Below are positions 54,334 to 63,396 of a stretch of 64,000 nucleotides of DNA, one piece after another. The notes below the pieces were generated by a model, which was given only the letters and a program-made list of their open reading frames with translations, did no database searches and was not told the origin of the DNA. Source of the DNA: Nostoc sphaeroides. GTDB taxonomy: Bacteria > Cyanobacteriota > Cyanobacteriia > Cyanobacteriales > Nostocaceae. Each line of letters begins with the position of its first letter. The stretch's first letter is position 1. The stretch lies in the NCBI RefSeq assembly GCF_003443655.1, contig NZ_CP031941.1, positions 5,667,001-5,731,000 on the forward strand, written 5' to 3'. A program made the translations under genes and the position numbers.

Positions 54334-55653
54334 ATGGGTGACAAGCCAACAATTGCCATTTCTCACCTGGGCTGCGAGAAAAACCGAATTGATACAGAAC
54401 ACATGCTGGGAATGCTCGTAGAAGCAGGCTACGGTGTAGATACAAATGAAGAGTTAGCAGATTACGTTATTGTTAATACTTGTAGTTTTATTGAAGCAGC
54501 CCGACAAGAATCTGTCAGAACTTTAGTAGAACTGGCAGAGGCAAACAAAAAAATCGTCATCACTGGCTGTATGGCGCAACATTTCCAAGAACAGCTTTTG
54601 GAAGAGTTGCCGGAAGCAGTAGCGGTGGTTGGTACAGGTGATTATCACAAAATTGTAAATGTAATTGAGCGTGTTGAACTTGGCGAACGGGTTAAACAGG
54701 TTAGTATCGAACCAACCTACATCGCTGATGAAACTACACCGCGCTATCGCACTACAACCGAAGGCGTAGCTTACCTGCGGGTTGCCGAAGGTTGTGATTA
54801 TCGTTGTGCATTTTGTATCATTCCTCATCTTCGAGGCAACCAGCGATCGCGTACTATTGAATCTATAGTCGCCGAAGCCGAGCAGTTAGTTAGTCAAGGG
54901 GTAAAGGAAATTATTTTAATTTCCCAAATCACCACTAATTACGGTTTGGATATTTACGGTCAGCCAAAATTAGCCGAATTACTTCGCGCTTTGGGGAAAG
55001 TAGATATACCGTGGATCAGAATGCACTACGCTTATCCCACGGGACTGACCCCAGATGTGATAGCGGCGATTCAAGAAACACCAAACGTCTTGCCTTATCT
55101 GGATTTGCCTTTGCAACATTCTCATCCAGATATTCTCCGCGCCATGAACCGTCCTTGGCAAGGGCGGGTAAATGATGGGATTATAGATCGCATCAAAACG
55201 GCGCTACCAACAGCCGTATTGCGGACAACATTTATTGTTGGTTTCCCAGGAGAAACAAGCGAGCATTTTGAGCATCTACTAGAGTTCGTTGGGCGACATG
55301 AATTCGATCATGTTGGCGTCTTCACCTTTTCCTCTGAGGAAGGAACCCCAGCTTATAAGCTACCAAATCAGTTGTCCCAAGAGGTGATGGACGATCGCCG
55401 ATACCAACTGATGGAACTCCAGCAACCGATTTCTCAAAAGAAAAATCAACAGGAAGTAGGCAAAATAGTCGATGTCCTGATTGAGCAAGAAAATCCTGAA
55501 AGTGGTGAACTAATAGGTCGTTCAGGTAGATTTTCCCCAGAGGTTGATGGTCTGGTATATGTCAAAGGCCAGGCAAAATTAGGAACCATCGTGCCAATAG
55601 CGATTCACCACGCTGATACATACGACCTCTATGGTCAAGTAGTCAATAACTAA
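54334..55653 (+). CDS. rimO: Ribosomal protein S12 methylthiotransferase RimO
   Basis: 439 residues. N-terminal UPF0004 domain with conserved cysteines in [11 protein letters not shown] (Cys14), [12 protein letters not shown] and [10 protein letters not shown], radical SAM motif [17 protein letters not shown] (about 153-169), and a C-terminal TRAM domain (about 370-437). The H-L-G-C and C-D-Y-R-C-x-F-C forms distinguish RimO from MiaB. It methylthiolates an Asp of ribosomal protein S12. Monocistronic. Confidence 0.95.
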   Translation: MGDKPTIAISHLGCEKNRIDTEHMLGMLVEAGYGVDTNEELADYVIVNTCSFIEAARQESVRTLVELAEANKKIVITGCMAQHFQEQLLEELPEAVAVVGTGDYHKIVNVIERVELGERVKQVSIEPTYIADETTPRYRTTTEGVAYLRVAEGCDYRCAFCIIPHLRGNQRSRTIESIVAEAEQLVSQGVKEIILISQITTNYGLDIYGQPKLAELLRALGKVDIPWIRMHYAYPTGLTPDVIAAIQETPNVLPYLDLPLQHSHPDILRAMNRPWQGRVNDGIIDRIKTALPTAVLRTTFIVGFPGETSEHFEHLLEFVGRHEFDHVGVFTFSSEEGTPAYKLPNQLSQEVMDDRRYQLMELQQPISQKKNQQEVGKIVDVLIEQENPESGELIGRSGRFSPEVDGLVYVKGQAKLGTIVPIAIHHADTYDLYGQVVNN

Positions 55654-55916
55654 GTTGTCATTTGTCTTTTGTCCTTTGTCTTTTGTTAAATGACCCTTAC
55701 AAATTCATCCTTATACTAAGGTCAATACTGCATTAATGGCAGTTTTCATGAGGGTTTACCTGAAACGCTGGCGGACTTGTTGGCATAGCCTCTCCAAGAT
55801 TTGAGGTATCGCTACCGCCCTAAGCTCACTAATGACTAATGACTAATGACTAATGACTAATAACTAATGACTAATGACTAATCCAAAAATCCTTAGATAA
55901 AATTTAGGACGAATTA
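55654..55916. repeat. CTAATGA heptamers upstream of the RNA helicase gene
   Basis: At 55830-55878 there are about seven ACTAATG/CTAATGA units, and near 55785-55815 a dispersed GGCATAGCCTCTCCAAGATT-like unit. About 40 bp remain between the repeats and the start codon. Confidence 0.75.
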
Positions 55917-57449
55917 ATGACTCTTTCATTTCAAGAATTAGGCATTTCTCAAGAACGTGTCGAAGAACTAGAAAAAATCGGTTTTACCGAACCAACTAAC
56001 ATTCAAGTGCAAGCAATTCCCCAATTGCTAGCCGGTCGTGATGTGGTAGGTCAATCTCAAACAGGAACAGGCAAAACGGCAGCATTTTCACTGCCAATTT
56101 TAGAGCGGCTAGATATCAATCAAAGAGCCGTACAAGCCATAGTTTTAACACCAACTCGTGAATTAGCAATGCAAGTTCACGATGCGATCGCCCAATTCAT
56201 CGGCAATGAAGGATTGCGGGTGTTAGCAATCTACGGTGGTCAATCAATTGACCGTCAAATGTTACAACTCAAACGTGGCGTTCACATGGTTGTGGGCACT
56301 CCCGGACGGGTGATCGATTTGCTCGATCGCGGCTGTTTAAAGCTCGATCAAGTAAAGTGGTTTGTGTTAGATGAAGCCGATGAAATGTTGAGCATGGGCT
56401 TTATTGACGATGTGATAAAAATCCTCTCGCAAGCGCCCGTAGAACGCCAAACAGCTTTATTCTCCGCAACAATGCCACCATCAATTCGGATGTTGGTGAA
56501 CAAGTTCTTGCGATCGCCTGCAACTGTTACCGTTGAACAGCCAAAAGCCGCTCCCAACAAAATCAATCAAGTAGCTTACTTGATCCCCCGCCACTGGACA
56601 AAAGCCAAAGCTTTACAGCCAATTCTGGAAATGGAAGATCCAGAAACAGCTTTAATCTTTGTCCGCACCAGACGCACAGCCGCAGAACTCACCAGTCAGT
56701 TACAAGGGGCTGGTCACAGTGTCGATGAATACCACGGTGACTTGTCCCAACAAGCGCGGGAACGGTTATTAGTAAGATTCCGTAACCGTCAAGTTCGTTG
56801 GGTGGTAGCAACTGATATTGCAGCACGAGGGTTAGATGTGGATCAACTCTCCCATGTAATCAACTTCGACTTACCCGATAGCGTAGAAACCTACGTCCAC
56901 CGTATTGGTCGTACTGGTCGTGCTGGTAAAGAAGGAACAGCAATTTCTTTAGTACAACCATTTGAGCGCCGCAAACAGCAAACATTTGAACGTCATAACC
57001 GTCAAAGTTGGCAAGTGCTGACGATTCCTACACGCGCCCAGATTGAAGCAAAACACATTCTGAAATTGCAAGAACAGGTGCGGGAAGCTTTGACAGGTGA
57101 GCGTTTGGCTTCATTCTTGCCGATTGTCAGCGAACTAATTGAAGAATACGATGCTCAAGCGATCGCCGCCGCCGCACTGCAAATTGCTTACGATCAAACT
57201 CGTCCCGCTTGGTTGAGTTCAGATGTGGAAATTCCCCAAGAGGAATCCTCCGCTCCCAAACCAAGACTCGGCAAACGTCGTGAATCTTCTTCCAGCGATC
57301 GCCCCCGTGCTGCCTGGAAATCAGATAGCAGCAATGGTGAAGAAAGACATTCTTCTCCCAAGCCAAAACTGCGGACAAGTGGACAGGATTCTTCTGTATC
57401 TCCTAGTAAAAAGATAGGTTCACCTACAGCTAGAGAATCAGCTTCTTAG
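55917..57449 (+). CDS. DEAD-box RNA helicase (CrhR/DeaD-like)
   Basis: 510 residues. Q motif FTEPTNIQVQAIPQLL, Walker A AQSQTGTGKTAAF-like (SQTGTGKTA near 48-56), PTRELAMQ, VLDEADEMLS, SATMPPSI, ATDIAARGLDVDQ and HRIGRTGRAGKEG are all intact. The C-terminal tail (from about 440) is low-complexity, rich in Ser, Arg and Lys, as in cyanobacterial Crh helicases. These are redox- or cold-regulated in Synechocystis and Anabaena; regulation here is not visible, although a long leader (>100 bp) is possible. Confidence 0.93.
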   Translation: MTLSFQELGISQERVEELEKIGFTEPTNIQVQAIPQLLAGRDVVGQSQTGTGKTAAFSLPILERLDINQRAVQAIVLTPTRELAMQVHDAIAQFIGNEGLRVLAIYGGQSIDRQMLQLKRGVHMVVGTPGRVIDLLDRGCLKLDQVKWFVLDEADEMLSMGFIDDVIKILSQAPVERQTALFSATMPPSIRMLVNKFLRSPATVTVEQPKAAPNKINQVAYLIPRHWTKAKALQPILEMEDPETALIFVRTRRTAAELTSQLQGAGHSVDEYHGDLSQQARERLLVRFRNRQVRWVVATDIAARGLDVDQLSHVINFDLPDSVETYVHRIGRTGRAGKEGTAISLVQPFERRKQQTFERHNRQSWQVLTIPTRAQIEAKHILKLQEQVREALTGERLASFLPIVSELIEEYDAQAIAAAALQIAYDQTRPAWLSSDVEIPQEESSAPKPRLGKRRESSSSDRPRAAWKSDSSNGEERHSSPKPKLRTSGQDSSVSPSKKIGSPTARESAS

Positions 57450-57776
57450 TCAAGCGTTAATTAATTTTGGATTTTAGATTTTTTCTTCAATCCAAAATCC
57501 AAATCTAAAAATGGAGAGTTGAGAGTTAGGAGTCAAGATTTTGACTTTGGCTCTTGACTTTTTGGCTTTTTGGGTGATTTTTTCTACCAATTTGTAGGAA
57601 GATAAATTTAACTGACTTTTCACGGTATCTGGAAAACCTCTCTCTAAATCTCTCTCCTAAAAGGAGAGAGACTTTGAATTTTCCCCCCTGGTACGGAAGA
57701 GGGGGTTAGTTTTTTTGTGGCTTTTCCACATAACGTGAAAAGTCAAGTAGTTCACAGATGCATTCTTCGTGGTCTT
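57450..57776. other. Intergenic stretch with hairpin
   Basis: It contains AATCCAAAATCC repeats and a perfect 9-bp hairpin, CTCTCTCCT (57650-57658) with AGGAGAGAG (57662-57670), then a CCCCCCTGGTACGGAAGAGG repeat. The hairpin may end the helicase transcript; such CTCTCTCC repeats are frequent in cyanobacteria. Confidence 0.5.
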
Positions 57777-58355
57777 ATGTTCACTATTCCAGACTTAGAG
57801 CAACTACAAGCAGAGCATCCAGAATGGCAGATGGAGTTAGTAGACGGAAATATACTTCTTATGGGGCCATCAGATTATGAGTCAGAGGAAATAGGTGCTG
57901 AGTTAATTAGATTACTGGGTAATTGGGTACGCCCACAGAAGCTAGGACGGGTGACTGGTTCTAGCGCTGGTTTTATTTTACCGACATTAGAAACTGAAAA
58001 CGGGAAAGAAGCTGATAACGAAAAACGAAATCTTCGCGCTCCTGATGTGTCTTTTGTTCGTGCTGATAGACTTAAAATAAGCAAGCGCGACTTTGTGGAA
58101 CTAGTGCCTGATTTGATGGTAGAGATAAAATCTAAGTCAGACCGCATCAAACCACTGGTAGAAAAGATTCAGCTATTCCTACAACTTGGATGTACAGTTG
58201 GTATCCTGATTGATCCTGACAAATTGACGCTCACAGTTTATCGACTCAACCAAGAGCCAATAGTTTTGCAGGATAATAACAAACTGACACTACCAGACTT
58301 ATTACCAGGTTGGGAGCTAGTAGTGTCAGAAATTTGGCCTCCTGTGTTTGAGTAG
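57777..58355 (+). CDS. Uma2 family putative endonuclease
   Basis: 192 residues from ATG 57777 (MFTIPDLEQLQAEHPEW); an upstream GTG at 57717 would add 20 residues without family similarity. Core: VDGNILLMGPSDYESEEIGA, RAPDVSFVRADRL (first Asp) and LMVEIKSKSDRIKPLVEKI, an E-x-K-S type active site with intact Glu and Lys. It belongs to the Uma2 branch with EIKSKSD. Lone gene, tail-to-tail with the aldo/keto reductase. Confidence 0.88.
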   Translation: MFTIPDLEQLQAEHPEWQMELVDGNILLMGPSDYESEEIGAELIRLLGNWVRPQKLGRVTGSSAGFILPTLETENGKEADNEKRNLRAPDVSFVRADRLKISKRDFVELVPDLMVEIKSKSDRIKPLVEKIQLFLQLGCTVGILIDPDKLTLTVYRLNQEPIVLQDNNKLTLPDLLPGWELVVSEIWPPVFE

Positions 58356-58365
58356 TTTAAAAATA

Positions 58366-59314
58366 CTACAGCCAAGGACGACTAACTTCTTCTAATTCTC
58401 CAATTTCATCGTCGCTTAATCTCCAGCCTAAAGCACCAGCATTCTGCCGTACTTGTTCGGCTGTCTTCACCCCAGCAATGGGAATAACGTTACCCTGAGC
58501 AATTAACCAGTTGAGAGCAACTTGGGCAGGAGTGCGATCGTATTTTTCCCCGAAGTTGCGTAGCAAAGATATGACTGGGGCAATTTTTTGCAACCCTTCT
58601 TTGTTAAATCGCGGGTCTACTTTTCTCGCACCAGTGGGGGTTTCAGTACTATCAATACTGTACTTACCTGTAAGTAATCCCTGTGCTAAAGGACTATAAG
58701 CCAAAATAGTCACACCCAACTCACGGGCAGTTGCTATAATACCTTTGCTTTCAACTTGGCGACTGAGTAAAGAATAGCGCACTTGGTTCACAGCCAAAGG
58801 CACTCCCCGCGCCGCCAATATTTGATGCGCGTCTCGCATTTGCTCTGCTGAGTAATTACTTACACCGACTGCCGCAATTCTACCGAGCTTCACTTCATCC
58901 GCTAGAGCATTCATCAAAGTTTGTTGACTTAAAAGGAAGGCAAAAGGCCAATGCACTTGGTACAGGGCGATTCCGCTCAAGTTGTAGCCGTTTGAGGCTG
59001 GCTGTTAAAGCATCAGAGACAGATTGGCCTGTGAATCGCCACGGTACGGGGCCAAATTTTGTGGCGATTTGCACAGGTTGTTGTGTCTGTTGCAGAAATC
59101 GGCCCAAAAATTCCTCGCTCTTTCCCATTCCGTAAATTTCGGCAGTATCAAAGAAGGTAATACCAGCTTCTAAGGCTGCGGTAAAGGCTTCTTGTAACTG
59201 TTCTGGGCCGTAGGCACTGCCATAATTCCAAAATAGTTTATCACCCCAAGCCCAAGTGCCGATGCACAAGGGTGTAACAGATGGGCCATTTTGCCCCAAT
59301 GTGATGTTTTCCAC
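58366..59314 (-). pseudogene. Aldo/keto reductase, frameshifted
   Basis: The N-terminal frame starts MENITLGQNGPSVTPLCIGT and runs to SLKRLQLER; the next frame resumes with IALYQVHWPFAFLLSQQ and runs to the normal end (LEEVSRPWL). Catalytic Asp and Tyr lie in FFDTAEIYGMGKSEEFL and the Lys in VQIATKFGPVP. Removing one A/T pair of the TT at 58971-58972 restores ALTASLKRLQLERIALYQVH, so a single-base insertion is the cause. It may be a true mutation or a sequencing error. Confidence 0.85.
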
Positions 59315-59656
59315 GGTTGCAAAATTTAATTTATTTATATTTCTTTACTTTTATAGTCTATCGTTACAGGCAAGATTGGGTGTGGAGAAGTTGATGTAGT
59401 CTTTTTCAGGATCTTCACGGTGCGATCGCGATTTAAACCCTGAATCAAACGCGCATAAACAAGATTCCCGACAACTTTTACGAAGTCGGGGATCTCCGGG
59501 CTGCAATTCTCACAAATCAAATAGGATTGCTATAGTTGAGTGTAAGCTCTTCCACATTTAAATTGCATAAGCTGGGCGGGCAAGATGCCCACTCCACAAG
59601 AGTTATATTTAATTCGATTATGCAAATTAGATGTTTTTTAGCTTATTTACTTGTAA

Positions 59657-59881
59657 TTATGAATTAGATGGTTTCTCCTGCTTGACTTTTTTGATTAATT
59701 GCATATAGACATTAATTTCACTAATTTCTACATCATGCTCAACTCTGGTTACTTTCCATTTCTCTTTTTTTAGGTAAACTTCCTCTCCTACTCTGGGAGT
59801 AAATTGGAGATCATAGAACTTTTTTAGAAAATCTTTTTGATTTTCTTCCCATAATATTACTTTGACTGGTTCTTGACTCAT
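59657..59881 (-). CDS. Small conserved-looking protein, unknown
   Basis: 74 residues: MSQEPVKVILWEENQKDFLK ..., mixed charges, ending in a lysine-rich tail. It could be a small beta-rich domain (PRVGEEVYLKKEKWKVTRVE). No family recognised. Supported by an ATG, codon use like its neighbours, and absence of a competing gene. Flanked by repeats. Confidence 0.55.
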   Translation of the reverse strand: MSQEPVKVILWEENQKDFLKKFYDLQFTPRVGEEVYLKKEKWKVTRVEHDVEISEINVYMQLIKKVKQEKPSNS

Positions 59882-60450
59882 TGCTTATGCCTTTTTGATT
59901 ACTAGATGAAGCTAAGTAGTTTGATGACATACATACAGCAAGTTTATCTTACTAATTCAATGGAATAGCGTAGTTAAAACCACATTTTAATATTGATATT
60001 TTTATGTGCCTTGATTGTGCCCGATAAAGTTACATCACAATACCATAATTCTAGTAAGCACCTATAGTTAGAGTTTCTCGAAGAATTACTTCTGGATCGC
60101 TTATTAAACCAATCGATAGATTAAAGACTTCTTATGGTCATAGTGGTCTGTCAAATTGATTTTGACGGTTAGGGAGACGGGATAAATCGCCGTCTCTACT
60201 CTTAATCTATCCGTCAATTATTTCTTGACACACTACTAGTAAATATCCTGAAACATTTCCATACTCACTGGTACAATCACTGTGTTTTCACTAATGCTGG
60301 AGGGCGATCGCTATTTCTTAGCTAGTTCCTGCTCAATGTTGTTATCAGTCTTTGTTCAAGCTTTTTGACTTTTATTCTGATCATGATAATTCAACCGAAT
60401 TTTACGGGAATACTTATAAATGAAAACCTAAATATTTTTGGGAGAGCATT
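59882..60450. other. Stretch without a supported gene, with an inverted-repeat element
   Basis: At about 60144-60240 is another copy of the TAGTGGTCTGTC family (TAGTGGTCTGTCAAATTGAT / TTCTTGACACACTACTAG) with core GGGATAAATCGCCGTCTC. On the minus strand 60238-60350 short frames (SSISENTVIVPVSMEMFQDI) look like a fragment of an unknown protein. Confidence 0.5.
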
Positions 60451-60540
60451 ATGTTTGGACTTGAAAAGATAACAGTTGGAAAAGTACTAAAAGCTGCAAC
60501 AGTTGCTGCTGGAGTTGGTGCTGTAGCTATAGCTGCATAG
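60451..60540 (+). CDS. Very small hydrophobic peptide (29 residues)
   Basis: MFGLEKITVGKVLKAATVAA followed by GVGAVAIAA, preceded by TTGGGAGAGC, a good ribosome binding site at proper spacing. The composition (Ala/Val/Gly, one amphipathic helix) is like small membrane-active peptides or bacteriocin-like or signal peptides. It lies 116 bp before an unrelated unknown gene on the same strand. Real coding status is uncertain. Confidence 0.45.
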   Translation: MFGLEKITVGKVLKAATVAAGVGAVAIAA

Positions 60541-60656
60541 TATGGCTGATCCCGGTTTTTTGTTCCAATGGACATAATATCCCTATAAGTGCTATCAAGT
60601 CTATCAATCTGGACAGTTCGGCTTCCAATAATTTTATCTTCTCTAAATAACTAAAC

Positions 60657-61268
60657 ATGGGTGTATTTAACAAAGTTACAGCAACGTTTCACGAGTCTAG
60701 ACAATTCCTAAAAAGAAGTCTAGAAGAATACATTATGTTTAGCTCAGAAGCTAAACAATTGACTTTGACAAAAAAAATGGTTTTACTTCTCTGTCAACAA
60801 GCAGAATCTAGAGTTGAACAATTAAAAAGCTTAGAACCACACTCTGAGGAGGGACTTATTGCGACAATAGAGTACAATAAAATTCAAGTAACATTACACT
60901 TTACTCCTGAGAAAATAACTCTTAATAAAGATTGGGTTGAAGGGGAGCTTCGCTTATTGAAACCGCCTCAGTTTGAGACTGAATCGATAGTTTACCGTTA
61001 CCTCATTGCAGCTTGGACAAGATTTCTGGGAAGTAAGCTTCCCAATGGAGCTTTACCAAAAGAGGTTAGACTTGAAAATAATAAGGTTTACTATACTCTT
61101 CCTCGAACTCAATTGCAGCTTTTAGATTCTCTTTTCCATAGTCTTGAAAATGGTTCTGCTTTGATGATTAACCTTCAACAAGGAAATTTAACTATTGAAA
61201 CTTCAGTAGCTCTGAGTTGGAAGAATTTTAAGCTCCAAAATCTGCTTCAGCTTCTGAATCTCAAATAG
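60657..61268 (+). CDS. Hypothetical protein, unknown
   Basis: 203 residues, soluble, helix-rich start (TATFHESRQFLKRSLEEYIM) followed by alternating strand-like segments (IATIEYNKIQVTLHFTPEK). A single Cys; no membrane segment; no recognisable motif. The tail NFKLQNLLQLLNLK is leucine-rich. It may form an operon with the 29-residue peptide upstream. No function can be given. Confidence 0.65.
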   Translation: MGVFNKVTATFHESRQFLKRSLEEYIMFSSEAKQLTLTKKMVLLLCQQAESRVEQLKSLEPHSEEGLIATIEYNKIQVTLHFTPEKITLNKDWVEGELRLLKPPQFETESIVYRYLIAAWTRFLGSKLPNGALPKEVRLENNKVYYTLPRTQLQLLDSLFHSLENGSALMINLQQGNLTIETSVALSWKNFKLQNLLQLLNLK

Positions 61269-61396
61269 GCATATCTTAATCTGTCACATTTTGGTGCGAT
61301 CGCTCTAGATACCATAAAAGGGCAATTGAGGATTTTAATCAAGCTCTCCTCATTTTGAAAAAATATGACAATAGACATAGAATGTCCATTCTATGT

Positions 61397-61642
61397 CTAT
61401 TGTTGTGTGGCAAGCTGGACAGCTTCTATATCAACATTGAGATGTTGAGCAATCTGCTCCACACTCATCCCTGTTTTTAGTAACAGAGGCACAGTAAGTT
61501 TCAACATTTCAGTTTTCCGTTCTTCTCGTCCTTCTTCTCGTCCTTCTTCTCGTCCTTCTTTTCGACCTTCTTCTCGACCCTCGGCTTTCGCTTCCTGATA
61601 AACTCTTGTTTGCTCCAAAGTCAATCCCAGCATAGCTTTAAC
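61397..61642 (-). pseudogene. Duplicated 3' end of the DUF2887/Rpn-family gene
   Basis: Reads EVKAMLGLTLEQTRVYQEAK, then EGREEG/EGRKEG repeats, then MLKLTVPLLLKTGMSVEQIA and QHLNVDIEAVQLATQQ. Nearly identical to the C-terminus of the neighbouring gene (61652-61900), so it arose by tandem duplication of the gene's 3' end. An ATG at 61633 could express a 78-residue protein. Confidence 0.8.
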
Positions 61643-61651
61643 TTCCTAATT

Positions 61652-62343
61652 CTATGTGGTTGACTGTGCAGCAATCTGGACAGCTTTTATATCAACATTG
61701 AGGTGTTGAGCAATCTGCTCCACACTCATCCCTGTTTTTAGTAACAGAGGGACGGTAAGTTTCAACATTTCAGCTTCCCGTTCTTCTCGACCTTCTTCTC
61801 GACCTTCTTCTCGACCTTCTTCTCGACCTTCTTCTCGACCCTCGGCTTTCGCTTCTTGATAAACCCTTGTTTGCTCCAAAGTGAGTCCTAGCATAGCTTC
61901 AACTTCCTCTCTACTTAAGGTTGAAAACTTATAAACGGCGATTGTGGTGATGATGTCTAGTATTTCGTTTTTCGGCAGTGTGTCCGTTTCCTCTAATTTT
62001 ACCCGCTCAATCAATTGCTTTGCTTGCTCTGCCATCACTTCATCCGATGCTAGAGTCAACTGCATCAAGTTGATACCTATTAACTGCTGATTAGTCGCGG
62101 CTAACTCATCTAAATAGATTCGCTGCACTTGGTCGCTGTTGAGAAATATTCGATGAGTTTTTTGATCTCTTGGTTCCAAAGAGCGTGATGAAAAAATTAC
62201 CACACAGAACCAGTCATCGTACTGAGAACGATTCCGGTTCAGGTACATCAGCGACTCGGTAAAGAACCGATGGTACAGGGCTTCATCTTTTTGGAATTGA
62301 ACTTCAGCAAAAAAGATCACTCTAGATGTTGCATCCTCTGGAG
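61652..62343 (-). pseudogene. DUF2887/Rpn-family protein cut at its N-terminus by a tnpB element
   Basis: From STPEDATSRVIFFAEVQFQK and YHRFFTESLMYLNRN to DIITTIAVYKFSTLSREEVE, this is a DUF2887 (Rpn/PD-(D/E)XK-like) protein whose first 40-50 residues are missing. The 12-bp repeat encoding EGRE is present five times near the C-terminus. The upstream side joins the right end of a tnpB element at 62344, and the lost N-terminus is not found on the other side of that element, so sequence was deleted as well. Confidence 0.8.
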
Positions 62344-63347
62344 TTGACATCCACCCCAGCCATAAAATGGCGGGGATTCTAAGAAGTTGCCTTCTTAGGT
62401 TTTCTGCTTCCACGAGTCGGCTTGCTTGGAGGATTTGCATCACCCAAGTAGAGGTCGTTCTCATCCACAGACGTTAACGTTCCCGTGTGCCCCACGGTAC
62501 GGAGTCCTATCTCAAGTATGTTTCGCGCAGCATTATGGTCACGGTCTAACACCATTCCGCACTTGTTGCATGAATGAGTTCTAGTGCTAAGAGATTTTTT
62601 GACAACCTGACCACAATTAGAACAATTTTGCGAAGTATTATGGGGTGGAACTGCAACAGTTGCCACACCAAACACTTTGCCAAAATATTCAACCCATTGG
62701 CGGAACTGCATCCATGCTGCTTCATGTATCGATTTCGCTAGATGATGATTTTTTACCATATTCCGTACCTTCAAGTCTTCATACGCCACAATGTCGTTAG
62801 ACATCACTACGCACCTTGCCAATTTCACAGCAAAGTCTTTACGCTGGCGATTTACCTTGAGGTGCTTACGGGCTAATTTATTTCTAAATTTAACCCGGTT
62901 CTGAGAACCTTTTTTGGTTTTAGAGAAACGACGCTGCAATCGTTTAAGCGATTTTTCCGACTTTCTCAAATGCCTGGGATTCTCAACTTGGTTTCCATCA
63001 CTATCAGTCAAGAAATAGTTTAAACCAACATCTAACCCAACTGTTTTATTAGTTGGCTGTCGTTTTTCTATTCGATCTTGGTCGATGCAAAACTGGCAAT
63101 AATAACCATCTGCACGACGCACAACGCGAATGCGCTTAAACTGCTTCAACTGATAAAAATGCAGGTCACGAGTTCCCCAAAGTTTAAAAGTTCCTGCTTG
63201 AAAACCATCCGAAAAAGTGATGTATCTACGAGCCCTAAAAATAAATCCTAACTTGGCTGAAGCATACCCTAATTGAGGTGTATAACTGCTTGGGAAATCG
63301 CAACTTCCATTTTTCGTTCGCTGATTTTGAGCGGGTAGGGTTTATCT
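62344..63347 (-). mobile_element. TnpB-only (IS1341-type) element with decayed tnpB
   Basis: Right end: CAACCTTCTTAGAATCCCCG-like text, hairpin CCCCGCCATTTTATGGCTGGGG-type and the terminal TGTCAA at 62344-62349 on the minus strand. tnpB is open from about 63347 to 62379: SYTPQLGYASAKLGFIF, FSDGFQAGTFKLWGTRDLHF, KTVGLDVGLNYFLTD (Asp), DIVAYEDLKVRNMVKNHH (Glu), CSNCGQVVKK...CNKCGMVLDRDHNAARNI. The N-terminal 60-100 residues and a start codon are missing or scrambled; an internal ATG at 63149 gives 256 residues. No tnpA. Confidence 0.82.
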
Positions 63348-63396
63348 TTATTTAAATAGAGAGATTAAATCCTATAAAGCATACGAGAAAGTAGCT

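Noticed and set aside
59335-59520. 61-codon minus-strand frame beginning MICENCSPEIP
   Set aside because: Lies over dispersed repeats (CCCGACTTCGTAAAAGTTGT-type) and a GGATTGCTATA unit; no protein-like conservation pattern.
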